64,000 bases of DNA, taken from Fistularia commersonii (taxonomy: Eukaryota > Chordata > Actinopteri > Syngnathiformes > Fistulariidae). Below are positions 23,860 through 34,022 of the stretch, piece after piece. The position numbers and the translations under genes were made by a program. The DNA lies in contig JBBMNZ010000030.1 of NCBI GenBank assembly GCA_037954325.1, positions 12,462,501 through 12,526,500 on the forward strand. The letters are read 5' to 3'. Each line of letters opens with the position of its first letter. Position 1 is the first letter of the stretch. The notes under the pieces were generated by a model. The model saw nothing but the letters and a program-made list of their open reading frames with translations. It made no database searches and was not told the origin of the DNA.

Positions 23860-26800
23860 ATGGGTGTCCGGGGTCTGACCACGTATGTGCAGGGACACAG
23901 ACACTTCTTTCGGGATGTGAAGTTCAGAGACAGCCGACTGGTGATTGACGGCAGCAGCCTTTTCTTCTGTCTGTACTTCACCCAAGGCTTGGACCAGCAA
24001 CGTGGTGGGGAGTATGAGGGGTTTGCGTCCCTTCTCACCACATTCTTGTCTGCCCTTGCAGCTTGCAACATTCAGCCTTATGTGGTTTTAGATGGAGGTG
24101 AGGACATCTCAGAGTTCAAGTCCACTCTGACCTTTGTCTGACATCGTCTGCCTCACTTCAGCGTTTATCAAGACGCCATTAGCTTTACTGTATCAATCTC
24201 GAGTGCCCTTCAGTTTGGTAGATACCTTCTATCAGATGATAGATAGGGAAAAAGAAATCCCATGGATGATCTCCTTTGTTTTGTCTTTAATTAAGGGGTG
24301 GACCCCAGTGACAAGAAGTTTACCACTTTGCGGCAGCGTCTGCAGTCGGCGATAATAGAAGCGGACAAAATCTCTCGGGGCAAAAATGGCTCTGTTCTCC
24401 CGATCCTTGCAAGAGATGTCTTCATCCAGGTCCTCCTCCAGAAGGGCGTTCCTCTGGTGCAGTGTCCAGCTGAGGCAGACTGGGAGATCGCATGTTTGGC
24501 CCACCAGTGGAACTGCCCTGTCCTGACCAACGACAGCGACTTTTATATCTTTGACCTACCAGGTGTGGGCGCTAACCAGAGAATCTTCTCAGTCAGTGAT
24601 ACCATCTCAAGTGATTTTGAAGATAATTTTTTTTCTTTTTAATGTATTTATCCTAGGTGGTTATCTGCCCCTGAATTTTTTCAGCTGGACCAATCTGAAT
24701 GGCGGAGCCTCTCAGCAGTACATCTCCGCTCGCTGTTATACCACAACATCTTTGTGCCGCTATTTCGGGGGTTTGAACTGCGACTTACTTCCTCTTGGTG
24801 CTGTTCTGCTCGGTAATGATTACGGCACCCCAAGAGATACCGAAACCCTTCTTTCCCTGTTAGATATGAGACGGTTAGGGAGAGGTGGTGGCCGGGCTAA
24901 AAGCAGAGCGCCTGCTTTCCGCATTGAGGGCCTGCTTCATTGGCTGTCCACTTTTTCTAGTTCAGCGGAGGCCCTCGCAGAAGTGAGCAGACTAATGGGG
25001 GAAGGCAGTAGAAGCAAGAAAGGACAGCTCAGTTCGCAGCTGTGGGCAAGTATGCAGGAGTATCATATCAGCCCCCAGAGCTCCCTGGCCTTATGGTTCT
25101 CTGGAGGTAAGGACATTCCAAGAGACACCTTTCTGCTCCAACATCTCCCAAAGTATTTGTCGCTGGCTGCGGCGCAAGGCCTTGTAGCTCCCTTGGTACT
25201 GGATGTTTTGGTAATGCGTAGGGTTTCGCTCATCCCACAGGTAGAGAACAGCAGGCTACCCAGCAGCCACTGTAGCGCGAAAGCTATTCGCCAGGTTATT
25301 TATGGGCTACTGCTGCAGAAAGGCAGTGCTAACATGTTTGAAGTGGGGGGTGGAAAGAGCCGGAATGCAGTCCAGCAGAGTAAAAGGCTAGGTGGAGGAG
25401 AAAGGGGGTGTGTAGGCATTTTATCCCCACATCAACACTTAGATGTAGGATTTGGCAGTGAACAAGCAGCAGCTGTGCAGATGCCAGGCCCTAGTTGCCC
25501 TCTACGTGTGGAGGAGTTGGATCGTCGTGATCTCAACTTGATGAGAAACCAAGTGGAGCCCCATCTGTCTTGCCCCCATCTTTGTCTGGATACTCTTGAG
25601 CAGGTGCACATCATCATCACTACCATACCAGTTTTTCAAGGTTTAACCTTTGAAAGATAATGTTTCGTGTTACTCTGTTCCAACCATGCACCTTGATATT
25701 ACCTAGGCTCCCATGGCAGTTCGTCTTGGTGTCCTGTCAGGGGTCCTGGGGGTGAAGGAGTCTGCTGTGAGTACTGTTCCACCCCACTGGAGGTTGGCTG
25801 TCATGGTGACAACCTTCTGGCTGCGGGAGGCCCGGCCCAAGCCCTCAGAGCACCAGGTCCAAGCCCTGGTTCTAGGCATGGTATATGGAGAGCTCTCCTG
25901 GACCAACCAGCATGGAGCGACCCCCCACTCGCATTTTGGTTAGCATCTTTCATTCTGTTCTGTTCTTTGTAGCAACAATCCTTAAACACCAGCTTGGTAT
26001 ACCACTAACCCTAGGCTTACTCGATCTCTAGAACAGCAAACGTTAGTGGGGCTGGATCGTTTCCGAGTGAGAGCTGGGGAGAGGAGAGGCCTGGACTTGA
26101 TGGCGGCTCACAGCTTCAGTCAGTGGCAAGCCTGCTTCTGGAGCGGCCTCTGTCTGAATCAGTTGCTGCTACGCCCAGCTCCTGAACCCCACCTGCCTTA
26201 GTAAGTAATGCAGCTAACCAGTATTTTCAGCTGCTTATTTCTGCAATTTTAAAGGAATTGAAAAAAGACCTCCAATGCTCTGATAGGACTGCACCTTCAA
26301 ATCAGTTCATTTGTTTGAAGAACTTAACTGTACACAGAGACAGGTCATTTGTTTACATATATATAAAAAAAAAAAGAGAAACACTTGGCTATGCTCTCCC
26401 TCAGGAATGATCACAATTTATATCAACACAATCAATACAACTTTTTGATAGATCTCTTAGGTGTCGTCATGCACCTTAAACAAAACTCTGACACCTAAAT
26501 GAATAAATCTTTCAATAAGATCTGTAATAATTGACTAGTCGACTGTAAGCGTGGCCTTGTTTTTCGCCTGTTTTGACCAGTCTCATGGAATAAAACACTA
26601 AAACGAATAAACTTGACAGTTTTTGTTTGTGTGGCTGAAGAAAGCTAAAAGGTTGCGGTTTAGCATTATCATGTTTTGTATGATCTACTTCAGTTAAAAC
26701 CCTGCATGAATCCTTGGGTTTCCTTCTTGTGCATCCTTGTTCCTGCAGCACCTTCAGTGGAACTTTGGTCCATGGCCTCCTCAAATGTCTGAAAGCAGGC

Positions 26801-27040
26801 CAAGCTGCAGAATCCATGCTGTCTGGGGGTGACACCTTCTCCAAACATCTCTACAGTGTCCTCCTGGACACTGTGAAGAGCTGCAGCTCCAGACCTTGGG
26901 GGCCTTCGTCAGCAGAGGGGAAGAGGAGAGGTAAAGGACAGAGGAGGGGAAGAGGGAGAACAAGAGGGGGTGAGGAGAGAGGGACAGAGGAGGTAAATAA
27001 CAAATTTGCTCTTCTTATGAGTGAGGGTGAGGCAAATTAA
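23860..27040 (+). CDS. aste1: Asteroid homolog 1 (XPG/FEN-like protein), 6 exons
   Basis: Coding exons 23860-24097, 24296-24562, 24657-25603, 25707-25938, 26032-26200 and 26749-27040 join in phase to 714 residues (human ASTE1 is 679). The start MGVRGLTTYVQGHRHFF is the XPG N-region. Residues with nuclease-family character are VIDGSSLF (about 28-35), PYVVLDGG (about 73-80), and the XPG-I region CPAEADWE and NDSDFYIFDL (about 139-170). Further matches to the Asteroid family are PLGAVLLGNDY, IRQVIYGLLL, and the C-terminal SGTLVHGL. The tail is basic and low complexity (KRRGKGQRRGRGRTRGG) before a conserved NNKFALLMSEGE end. The family relates to flap endonucleases, and its cellular role is poorly defined; human ASTE1 acts with the shieldin pathway in DNA-end processing. 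It is divergent with smarcc1 and convergent with klhl7. No defects seen. Confidence 0.95.
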
Positions 27041-27642
27041 CTTGAGTAAAATTGCCATTTAAGGGATGCTTGGTGAAGACTGTCTCTACTTTTGCCTTAA
27101 TGACCATATTGCACTATCAACGTACAAACTGCTTATTGTGTTGACGTTGCTGTTGTCAGTCAGATCCTGCAGCCTCCTCGCTGTTTTCTCTGTCTCGCTG
27201 CTCAACAGATCCACCAGTCCCAATGACTCTTGCACGGCTTTGCCACATTTTAACAATTAACAGAGAAATGGCAGCTATTGTCATCTTCATATCACTCATA
27301 TTTCATCTCAGATACTTTGATGCTGTCAGTTATAGACTCAGCTTTTAGAAAAAAATTATCCATTAAAGTCAGGCCATCCTTTTTCAGTGATCACTAGTGA
27401 GGATTTAACCGCTGTACGAGACAGTGGTGAACATCCTTCCTGCTGCATCCGCATGAAATTAACGTGTTGGTGTTAAAATATATAACTGCCACAGACTAAA
27501 CAACTCGTACAAAGCAGTAAATTCTTCTTAAAATAACACAATAAAAGCAATTCAGTTTGGCCAGTGATGCTGGCCAGACGGGGGGGGGGGGGGGGGGGGG
27601 GGAACCTTTTCCGTGTTCCTTCTCTTTTGTCTTCACGGTATC
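27041..27642. other. Convergent aste1/klhl7 3' region with poly-G run
   Basis: Holds both 3' UTRs. AATAAA on the plus strand at 27540-27545 is a candidate aste1 poly(A) signal. A run of about 22 G lies at 27581-27602, just beyond the klhl7 stop codon (inside its 3' UTR as a C run). Confidence 0.5.
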
Positions 27643-30600
27643 CTATGAGGACGATGGTGTGGAGGCACAGGAGGAGGAAACAGGCACAGTGTGCGTCTGA
27701 GAGTCTATGAGATCCATGTCCTCGTCTTCATTGACTCCACAGGTGTCCACCACGCAGATTAGACAGCTGATGACAGGAAATGCTCGCACCTTGCTGCTCA
27801 CCCACCTGAGCACACAGAGCCAAAGCCGTAAACAATTGAGCCTGGGTTTCGGCCAACCCAACTTATGCATTACATACAACAATTTCTAATGAGGGCTCTA
27901 TCAAAGGAGCCCCACTGAACGCCACAGGAGGTCTTTCCTACCTGAGGCTATCACTTTTTAATTCCTCTTCGTTCAGCCGAAGGGAATATCTTACCAATCT
28001 TTGTACTTTTTAAGACCTTAAAACACTTTATAGCCTTGACTTTGACACTTTATAGTTTTATTTGTATTTCTTTTTCTCACTCCTTCCTACTATTATTTAT
28101 TATTATGTTTTACTTGAAACTCTGGCACAAGAATTTCCTTCGGCATAAATAAAGTTGTTCTTATTCTTCTTATTATTCTTATCATGTTGCATCAACATTT
28201 GCTTCCGAATGTTCTGGGTATCCTGCGCTATGACTGGTTGGAAAACGGAAATCACCCTTGACCGAATTAACAATCCAGCATGGTGATCCACCAGCTGGAG
28301 TGCACGCACAAAGGGTAGCAAAGCCTTTCAGCCTCCAGTGGGGTTCCAGAAGAAAAAGGATTAAGATGCCAGAAGCTAGAGGTGGGTGAGAAACGCTCAG
28401 GTGGTCTGAGTGATTCAGCAGCCGTGCAAACCTGTCTGAGTCCGTGTGGTACTCCAGGACGTGTCCCAGTCGTCCCACCCCTTGGAATCCTGCCAGCACA
28501 TAGATGATGTCAGCGACGGCCGCGCATTTCACTGTCACACCCCGCCATGGCATCGGTGAGGCTGTGCGCCACTCGTTGTTGGCTATGTCATAGTACTCCA
28601 CTGAGTCCAGCCCACCTGTGAAAACACAAGGGACAACTTTTTGTTTCTCCTGGACTCTTCATATCAGTTGCTTTTACACTGACATGCGACTCTACAATTA
28701 CCCAATGCCCCCTGCCCCCCGACAGCATAGATCCTGTTGTTGACCACCACCAGGCCGTGGTTCTTCCTGGCCTCTCTCATCCCACAAAGCTCCCTCCATC
28801 TGAGGACACAAAGGCAGAGACACTGGGTAGCCGATCTGCTGGAATTTGAAATGTCTGATGCAATGTTGTGCTAATAATGAATGCGTTGTACGTTATCAAC
28901 CAATAACTTCGTCAGCTGGCCATATCTGTTAATTTGGTTCAAAAGAAAGCAAATGTGGGGTATGAGAGGAGAAAAAAAAGTTCAAGTTTAGCTTTCCCTC
29001 AGATCAAACTGTTGGCCTGGGTTGTATGAGCTCAAAAACCTGGGTGTAAAACTCAGCAGCTTATAGATAAGCATTGACTGAAGAACAGTAGTCAGTAACC
29101 CTTTATACATCTGAGGTGATTACGGCTCAAAGGTCCCTGTCTATGTTGAAGCCTTTCTCTCAGTCAGACCCATGGTGATGGAGATATTCATGTCAGTGTC
29201 AGTGCCCAGCCTGTGACTCACTGCTGGGTGTTGGGGTCGTACACCTCACAATTGTTGAGGACACGGCCAGAGACGTTGTTACCGACGGTTCCTCCACACA
29301 CATAGATGAGCCCGTTGGCCTCCACCGAGCCGTGGCTGCAACGCGCCAACAGCATGCTGGTCTTCACCTGCCAGGACTCAGTCCTGGTGTCATAGCACTC
29401 AAACAGGTCGAGAGCTGAGCTCCCTGCAGACGATCATACAGTCAGGTTTCCACTCCTTTTCCCTCCTGAAAATGCCATTCTGACAACATCAAGTCCTTTG
29501 GAGACAGGACTGCTTGTCCTCACCCACTTCCGACCCTCCCGATGTGTAGATCTTGCCTTGGGCGCCGCAGGCAGCCAGGCTGTCCCGGGGCGTTGGCGGA
29601 CCCAGCTTGGAGTACCAGCTGTCCTTCAGGACATTGTAACAATCCATCCGCTTGATTGGGAAGAGCTGGGAGCCGCCCAGGATGTAGACTACATTGTCCC
29701 AGAAGACAGCTGTGGCGTCCCGACGCTTCTCAAAGGGGCAGCGAATATCTGTCCAGCTGGAGTCCTGCACAGAAACAGCTAGATGCTCTCATGCTCTACA
29801 TCAGTTTCTACAAAAGTTAGCAGAACCAAACCAAGTCCAAGACACACTTGGACAAGACACACGTCAGCAGAGCTGCTACCTTTGGGTTGAAGTACCGACA
29901 GGAGTGTGGCTGGGAGCCTCCGAACAAAGCAATCCTATAATCATGCTTCTTGCGTCGGGGTCGGCTGCTCTCCCCGAGGTCCTCCCGGTCCTCCAGGGAC
30001 AGCAGGTGATAGCGCATCCCACCTGGGACAGACAGACCTTACTTGTAAACACCCAGAAGGTCTGTGTGCCTTTGAACTAATTTCCAAGGACATTTTACAC
30101 AATCTACACATTGCCAACATTTGCCAACAGTCTAGATGTTGGAGACATGTCAGATGTTTCGCTGTTCCTATTTCTCGAGCAAAAATCTTTCATTCTTTCA
30201 CAGCTTCCCATCTCTACTTATTTGATAGAGTCCCAGCTCATTTCTTGCTAACTGACAGCCATTAATCCACTGTTTGAGGTGAAGAATAAGCATCTTCACC
30301 ATGCACATCACATGGAAATATTTAAGAAACACACGTCACCTGTTATTCTCACACAGTCGGGTCTTGAGATCTGTGTGTCTTAACATAGTGTATTTACAGA
30401 ACATACCAATGACCATCTTGAGGCACTGTGGGTTGTCCTGGATGAGGGGCTCGGCCTGCACCGTCTTGGACAGGAAGGTTTTGGAGACGAGGGGGAAGCG
30501 AACACACCCCAGCACTTCCACCATGTGCTGCTGTCTGTTGCATACGTCATACTTTAGCCAGCACATTGCTGCGTCATAGATCTGCATGGAGATCCAACAA

Positions 30601-32699
30601 AGACAATTCATGAATCTGACAATTTCCACTTTAGTGATGCTCCTGACCGACTAAACTTGCAGCTGTCAGGAGAATGCTACTAAAAAGTAGGGCCAAACAG
30701 TGACCGTGAACTTTTCAGTTCAACTGATCAGCTGGCTCCTTGTATTTCCTTGTGGCAGATAAAACTGATTCAGCTATGACCAGACGCCCAGTACAAAATC
30801 AGTCTTCGTACAGCATTGGATTTCAGCAGCAAATCCTGCTCGTCTAATTTCCTGTGAAATCAGCAACATGTCTGACTGGTTGACCAATCAGTTTTATCTG
30901 TCCGAGCAGGCTCACCATGACCAATGCTGCTTTGTTTCATCATCATCAGGGGGAAATTAGTGCAATGTTTCTTTGGTCCAAATGTTTTTAATTGTTTGCA
31001 AAGACTAAGTGCTCTCCTTTGAGTTCACTGACAGCAGGACCTCCTAAGCAGGAGGTCAGGACTACCAAGGCAGACCTCTGCCTGGAAGCACTGTGATTTC
31101 TTCCCCCAAATCACCAGGAGATGCAATAAACAATCACAGTTCGAGTGGACATAGAAGAGGGGCTGAACTACGGGCAAACTGGCAAGACCTTCCCTGATTT
31201 GATTTCAGGAAATCAGCTAGGATACATCAAAAAGTACGACATGAGGCTTCTGCACCACTCGGTGGTAAAGAGTTCTACCCGAGGCTCCATAGCCATACAG
31301 CTGCTCAATAAAGAGATTACTTCACAGGCGCATACCTGGGCCTCTGCTCGGACTGTCAGTTTGTCCTGGTGTAGGAGACGTGTGAGCTGAGAGACGTCCA
31401 GCTGAAGGAACTCGTCCAGCTTGTAGACCTCGGTGAAGTGGAGCTGAAAAAAGTCTTCAGCGGCAGCCTTCAGCTCAGGGCAGTCCATGCACTCCGCCAG
31501 GGATGAGATGCCTGCAGGAGGGCAGAGCGTCTGCTTAAGAATGTGTGATCCTACATCTGCAGGTGGAACATCAGGGGAGGCAGCAGGCCATTGTCTGGTT
31601 GACCTCTACCGCTGCTGACGGCTCTAGCAGAGGTTCAGAGAGGCTGTGTTTGTGTCTCACCCAGGCAGTTTGTGGCATCGATCTGTCCTTTGAGGAACTC
31701 CACACACATTTTCTTCACTGGCTCGATCTGGTACTGGTTGGCTGCATCCAGCAGCGACTGGACATTACTGCTGTTCACTGAAATTCTGAAACACCCACAC
31801 ACACACATGTTTACTTTTAATGTTAATTCTGATATTGTTCAAGTGCAGTAACACCAGAAAGGGAAAAAAGGTCCTGCATGTCACACAAGACATGGAAGCA
31901 GTGACTGAACATTACTGTTGTTCACTGAAATCCTGACACACACACACACACACACAATTTTAATGTTAATTCTGACGTTGCACTAGTGCAGTAAAACCAG
32001 AGTGGAAAAAAGGTCCTGGATGTCATATACAACACAGGAGTGTCTAATGTCCTTTGTGTCGCAAGAGCAAACTCCTTGTATGTGTTAACAACCTGGACCG
32101 TCAGAGCCCGCCCTGGTTCTTGGAGGGCAGACAGAGGTGTAGTCCTCCTCACCGGGCTGTGTAGATAAATTCAATCAGCAGCTCAACGATCTCTGGCTCG
32201 GCGCTCCGGAGCTCCACCTCATGGGACATGGACTCCATCATGCTGGCTGGAAGGGAAACATCTCAATGTTGGTGGGTCATCTAACAGGTCAGGGTTTGTT
32301 TCTGTCAGAGCCACAGGCAGAAGATGGCCTTTGGGGCTGTCTCAAGTCTGTTTAGAGAACATCCCATTGTCCGGGGGTTCAGCACTACCCGTAATTCAAA
32401 AAGAATTAGAAATATGTTTGTCAATTACTTCTACAAACATTAGATTCCAGATCTTCCAGAACAGCTGGAGTCACTCTTACTAGTGTCTGGTTTCTCCAAA
32501 GCTTCACCAGGCATTAAACTCTGGATTTTAAACAGAAGCCTGGTAAGAGTCAGTACTGGTCCTCCAGCACTTACTGGTGAACATGAGGCTGAAGAAGTGG
32601 CTGGCGGCCGCCAGGACCACTCTGTGGGCTGGGAAGTGCTTGCCCTGGACCACCAGGATCACGTCACACAGGGTACCCTGCAGAAAATGCACGTTAACA

Positions 32700-32730
<31 letters not shown>

Positions 32731-32949
32731 GCCACTTTTTGGCTCGGTATGTGTTTCCCTTTGACCACAGGGTGCCCTGCGGAAAACAGGTGAACACAGA
32801 ACAAAGGTGCCTGGCCTCACCTGCTTCCTCAGGTTGTTCATCCCCGCCATGATGCCAGACAGCTGCCGGTACTCGTCCTTGGAGGCGCACTTTCTCTCGC
32901 TCTTCTTCTTGGAGCCGGACGGCTTCTCCGGAGACGCTAGTCCCGTCAT
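27643..32949 (-). CDS. klhl7: Kelch-like protein 7 (CUL3 adaptor), 12 coding exons
   Basis: Substrate adaptor of a CUL3 E3 ubiquitin ligase. Coding exons: 32949-32821, 32677-32575, 32246-32153, 31785-31661, 31511-31336, 30581-30407, 30022-29880, 29764-29524, 29423-29222, 28799-28702, 28615-28432, 27805-27643. All phases agree; 610 residues (human 586), no stop or indel. BTB about 44-150 (TLCDVILVV, FPAHRVVLAAASHFF), BACK about 151-255 (CLGISSLAECMDCPELK, FLQLDV), six Kelch repeats about 296-560 (IALFGGSQ, VVYILGGSQLFPIKRMDCYN, SWYSKLGPPTPRDSLAAC, GLIYVCGGTVGNNVSGRVLN, YAVGGQGALGGLDSVEYYD, YVLAGFQGVGRLGHVLEY). The start residues TGLASPEKPSGSKKK and the acidic/Ser-rich C-tail after CVVDTCG are longer than in mammals. 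An L2-type LINE tail sits in intron 11. It is next to hycc1, as in mammals. Confidence 0.97.
27890..28190 (+). mobile_element. L2/Maui-like LINE 3' end
   Basis: GAGCCCCACTGAACGCCACAGGAGG, then CTCTGGCACAAGAATTTCCTTCGG and AATAAAGTTGTTCTTATTCTT form the 3' end of the same LINE family found in reverse at 41527-42370. The A/T-rich CTTATT repeat is its terminal microsatellite. It lies antisense in klhl7 intron 11. Confidence 0.75.
31936..31957. repeat. Short (CA)n in klhl7 intron 3
   Basis: About 10 CA units; UG in the klhl7 transcript. A shorter one is at 31792-31808, next to the exon 4 acceptor. The surrounding 31800-32060 contains two diverged copies of a roughly 130-base segment (TTTTAATGTTAATTCTGA and AAAGGTCCTG recur), a local duplication. 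Confidence 0.8.
32699..32728. repeat. (CA)n next to the klhl7 exon 2 acceptor
   Basis: About 14 CA units, UG in the klhl7 transcript, ending about 20 bases before the acceptor AG at 32678. Confidence 0.95.
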
Positions 32950-33300
32950 GCCGACCCGATGAACGCTCCCGGGACCACACCGGGACGGTCGCAGCGGCGT
33001 GAGGAAAGCCGCTGGTTGGACACCAGGCGGCGGGGGAGATGGGAGAGGTTCTGCTGGCAGGATGGAACCTCCGGGCAGGTGATGAACTCGGACCCCGTGG
33101 CGGATGATGCGCTGGGATCTGCTCTCTCACGCTGGGATCCACACGGCTGAGTGGATCATTGCTACCATCTAACGGTGTGGAGGACACACGTCCTCTCCAT
33201 GACCTAGGCTGAAAATGCTTCGGATTCGATTCAGGGAAATCACTTTGAGCATCATTTCATGTTGTTTTCACCAATTTCCACGGCCTCTGCGCGCAGTATT
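32950..33300 (-). promoter_or_regulatory. klhl7 5' region
   Basis: GC-rich sequence with several CpG upstream of the klhl7 start (CCGGGACCACACCGGGACGGTCGC and similar), dropping to AT-rich DNA by 33300. This fits a promoter/5' UTR; the exact start is unknown. 33300-33830 is AT-rich with no recognised feature except a poly-C/CA run near 33740-33770. Confidence 0.5.
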
Positions 33301-33839
33301 ACCTTTATTTCTAAGTTTAAAAAATAGAACATATGAGCTCATGGCTGCATCCAGGAAACTGCAAAAACTACATGCATCCTGCAACAAATAATATAGATAG
33401 GGTAAGAAATAAAGACTTAAAAGTCACAAGCAGGGTGCTGCTTCAAAACACCAAACGAAAAAAACGGATTTATTATTTTGCATGCGTTGTGATATTCTTT
33501 TCCTTGTATGAATAAATTCATATTCTGTGTTCAGTCGTATCTGCTATCACAACCAGAAAAGATGGGGCTTGAATTAGTCAACATGACAGGTATTCACCGT
33601 TTCTTCTTTGGTACATACTTTGAACAATGCGCTCGGTGCCGCCCCTATTGACAGACCGGACGCACTGCACGTCCTGCAGGTTCGCGTTTCTGCATTTTCT
33701 CCATAAATCACGCAGGCGTGCGTGGTAACGCCGTTGACCCCCCCCCCCCACACACACACACACCACACACAAGCACACCATCGCCACCACCACCAAATCG
33801 TCCTCACCAGCTGACAACCAGTCACATTGAGATTTGTTG

Positions 33840-34022
33840 AAATTCTCTGCAGCCCAGTCTCACCTGTCCGCCACGCCCATCCCAATGGCGTCATCAGGCA
33901 CGCCCTGGGGAAAGGGTTCCACGGGTCGCGTGACGCTGACGTCATGTGGAACGAGGGTTCCATTGAGGGGAACAAGTGACCTGAAAACAGTTGAGGGAAC
34001 GAACGAAGCAGAGCTGCTGAAC
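33840..34022 (+). promoter_or_regulatory. Putative promoter of the coiled-coil gene
   Basis: Contains a CRE-type TGACGTCA with adjacent CGTGACG (about 33928-33946) in a CpG-containing stretch. It lies immediately upstream of the possible first coding exon at 34023. Inferred from position only. Confidence 0.35.

Noticed and set aside
25604..25640. Longer aste1 exon 3 ending at the donor AAG|GTTTAA
   Set aside because: It would put exon 4 out of frame; the earlier donor at 25603 (CAG|GTGCAC) gives the correct phase.
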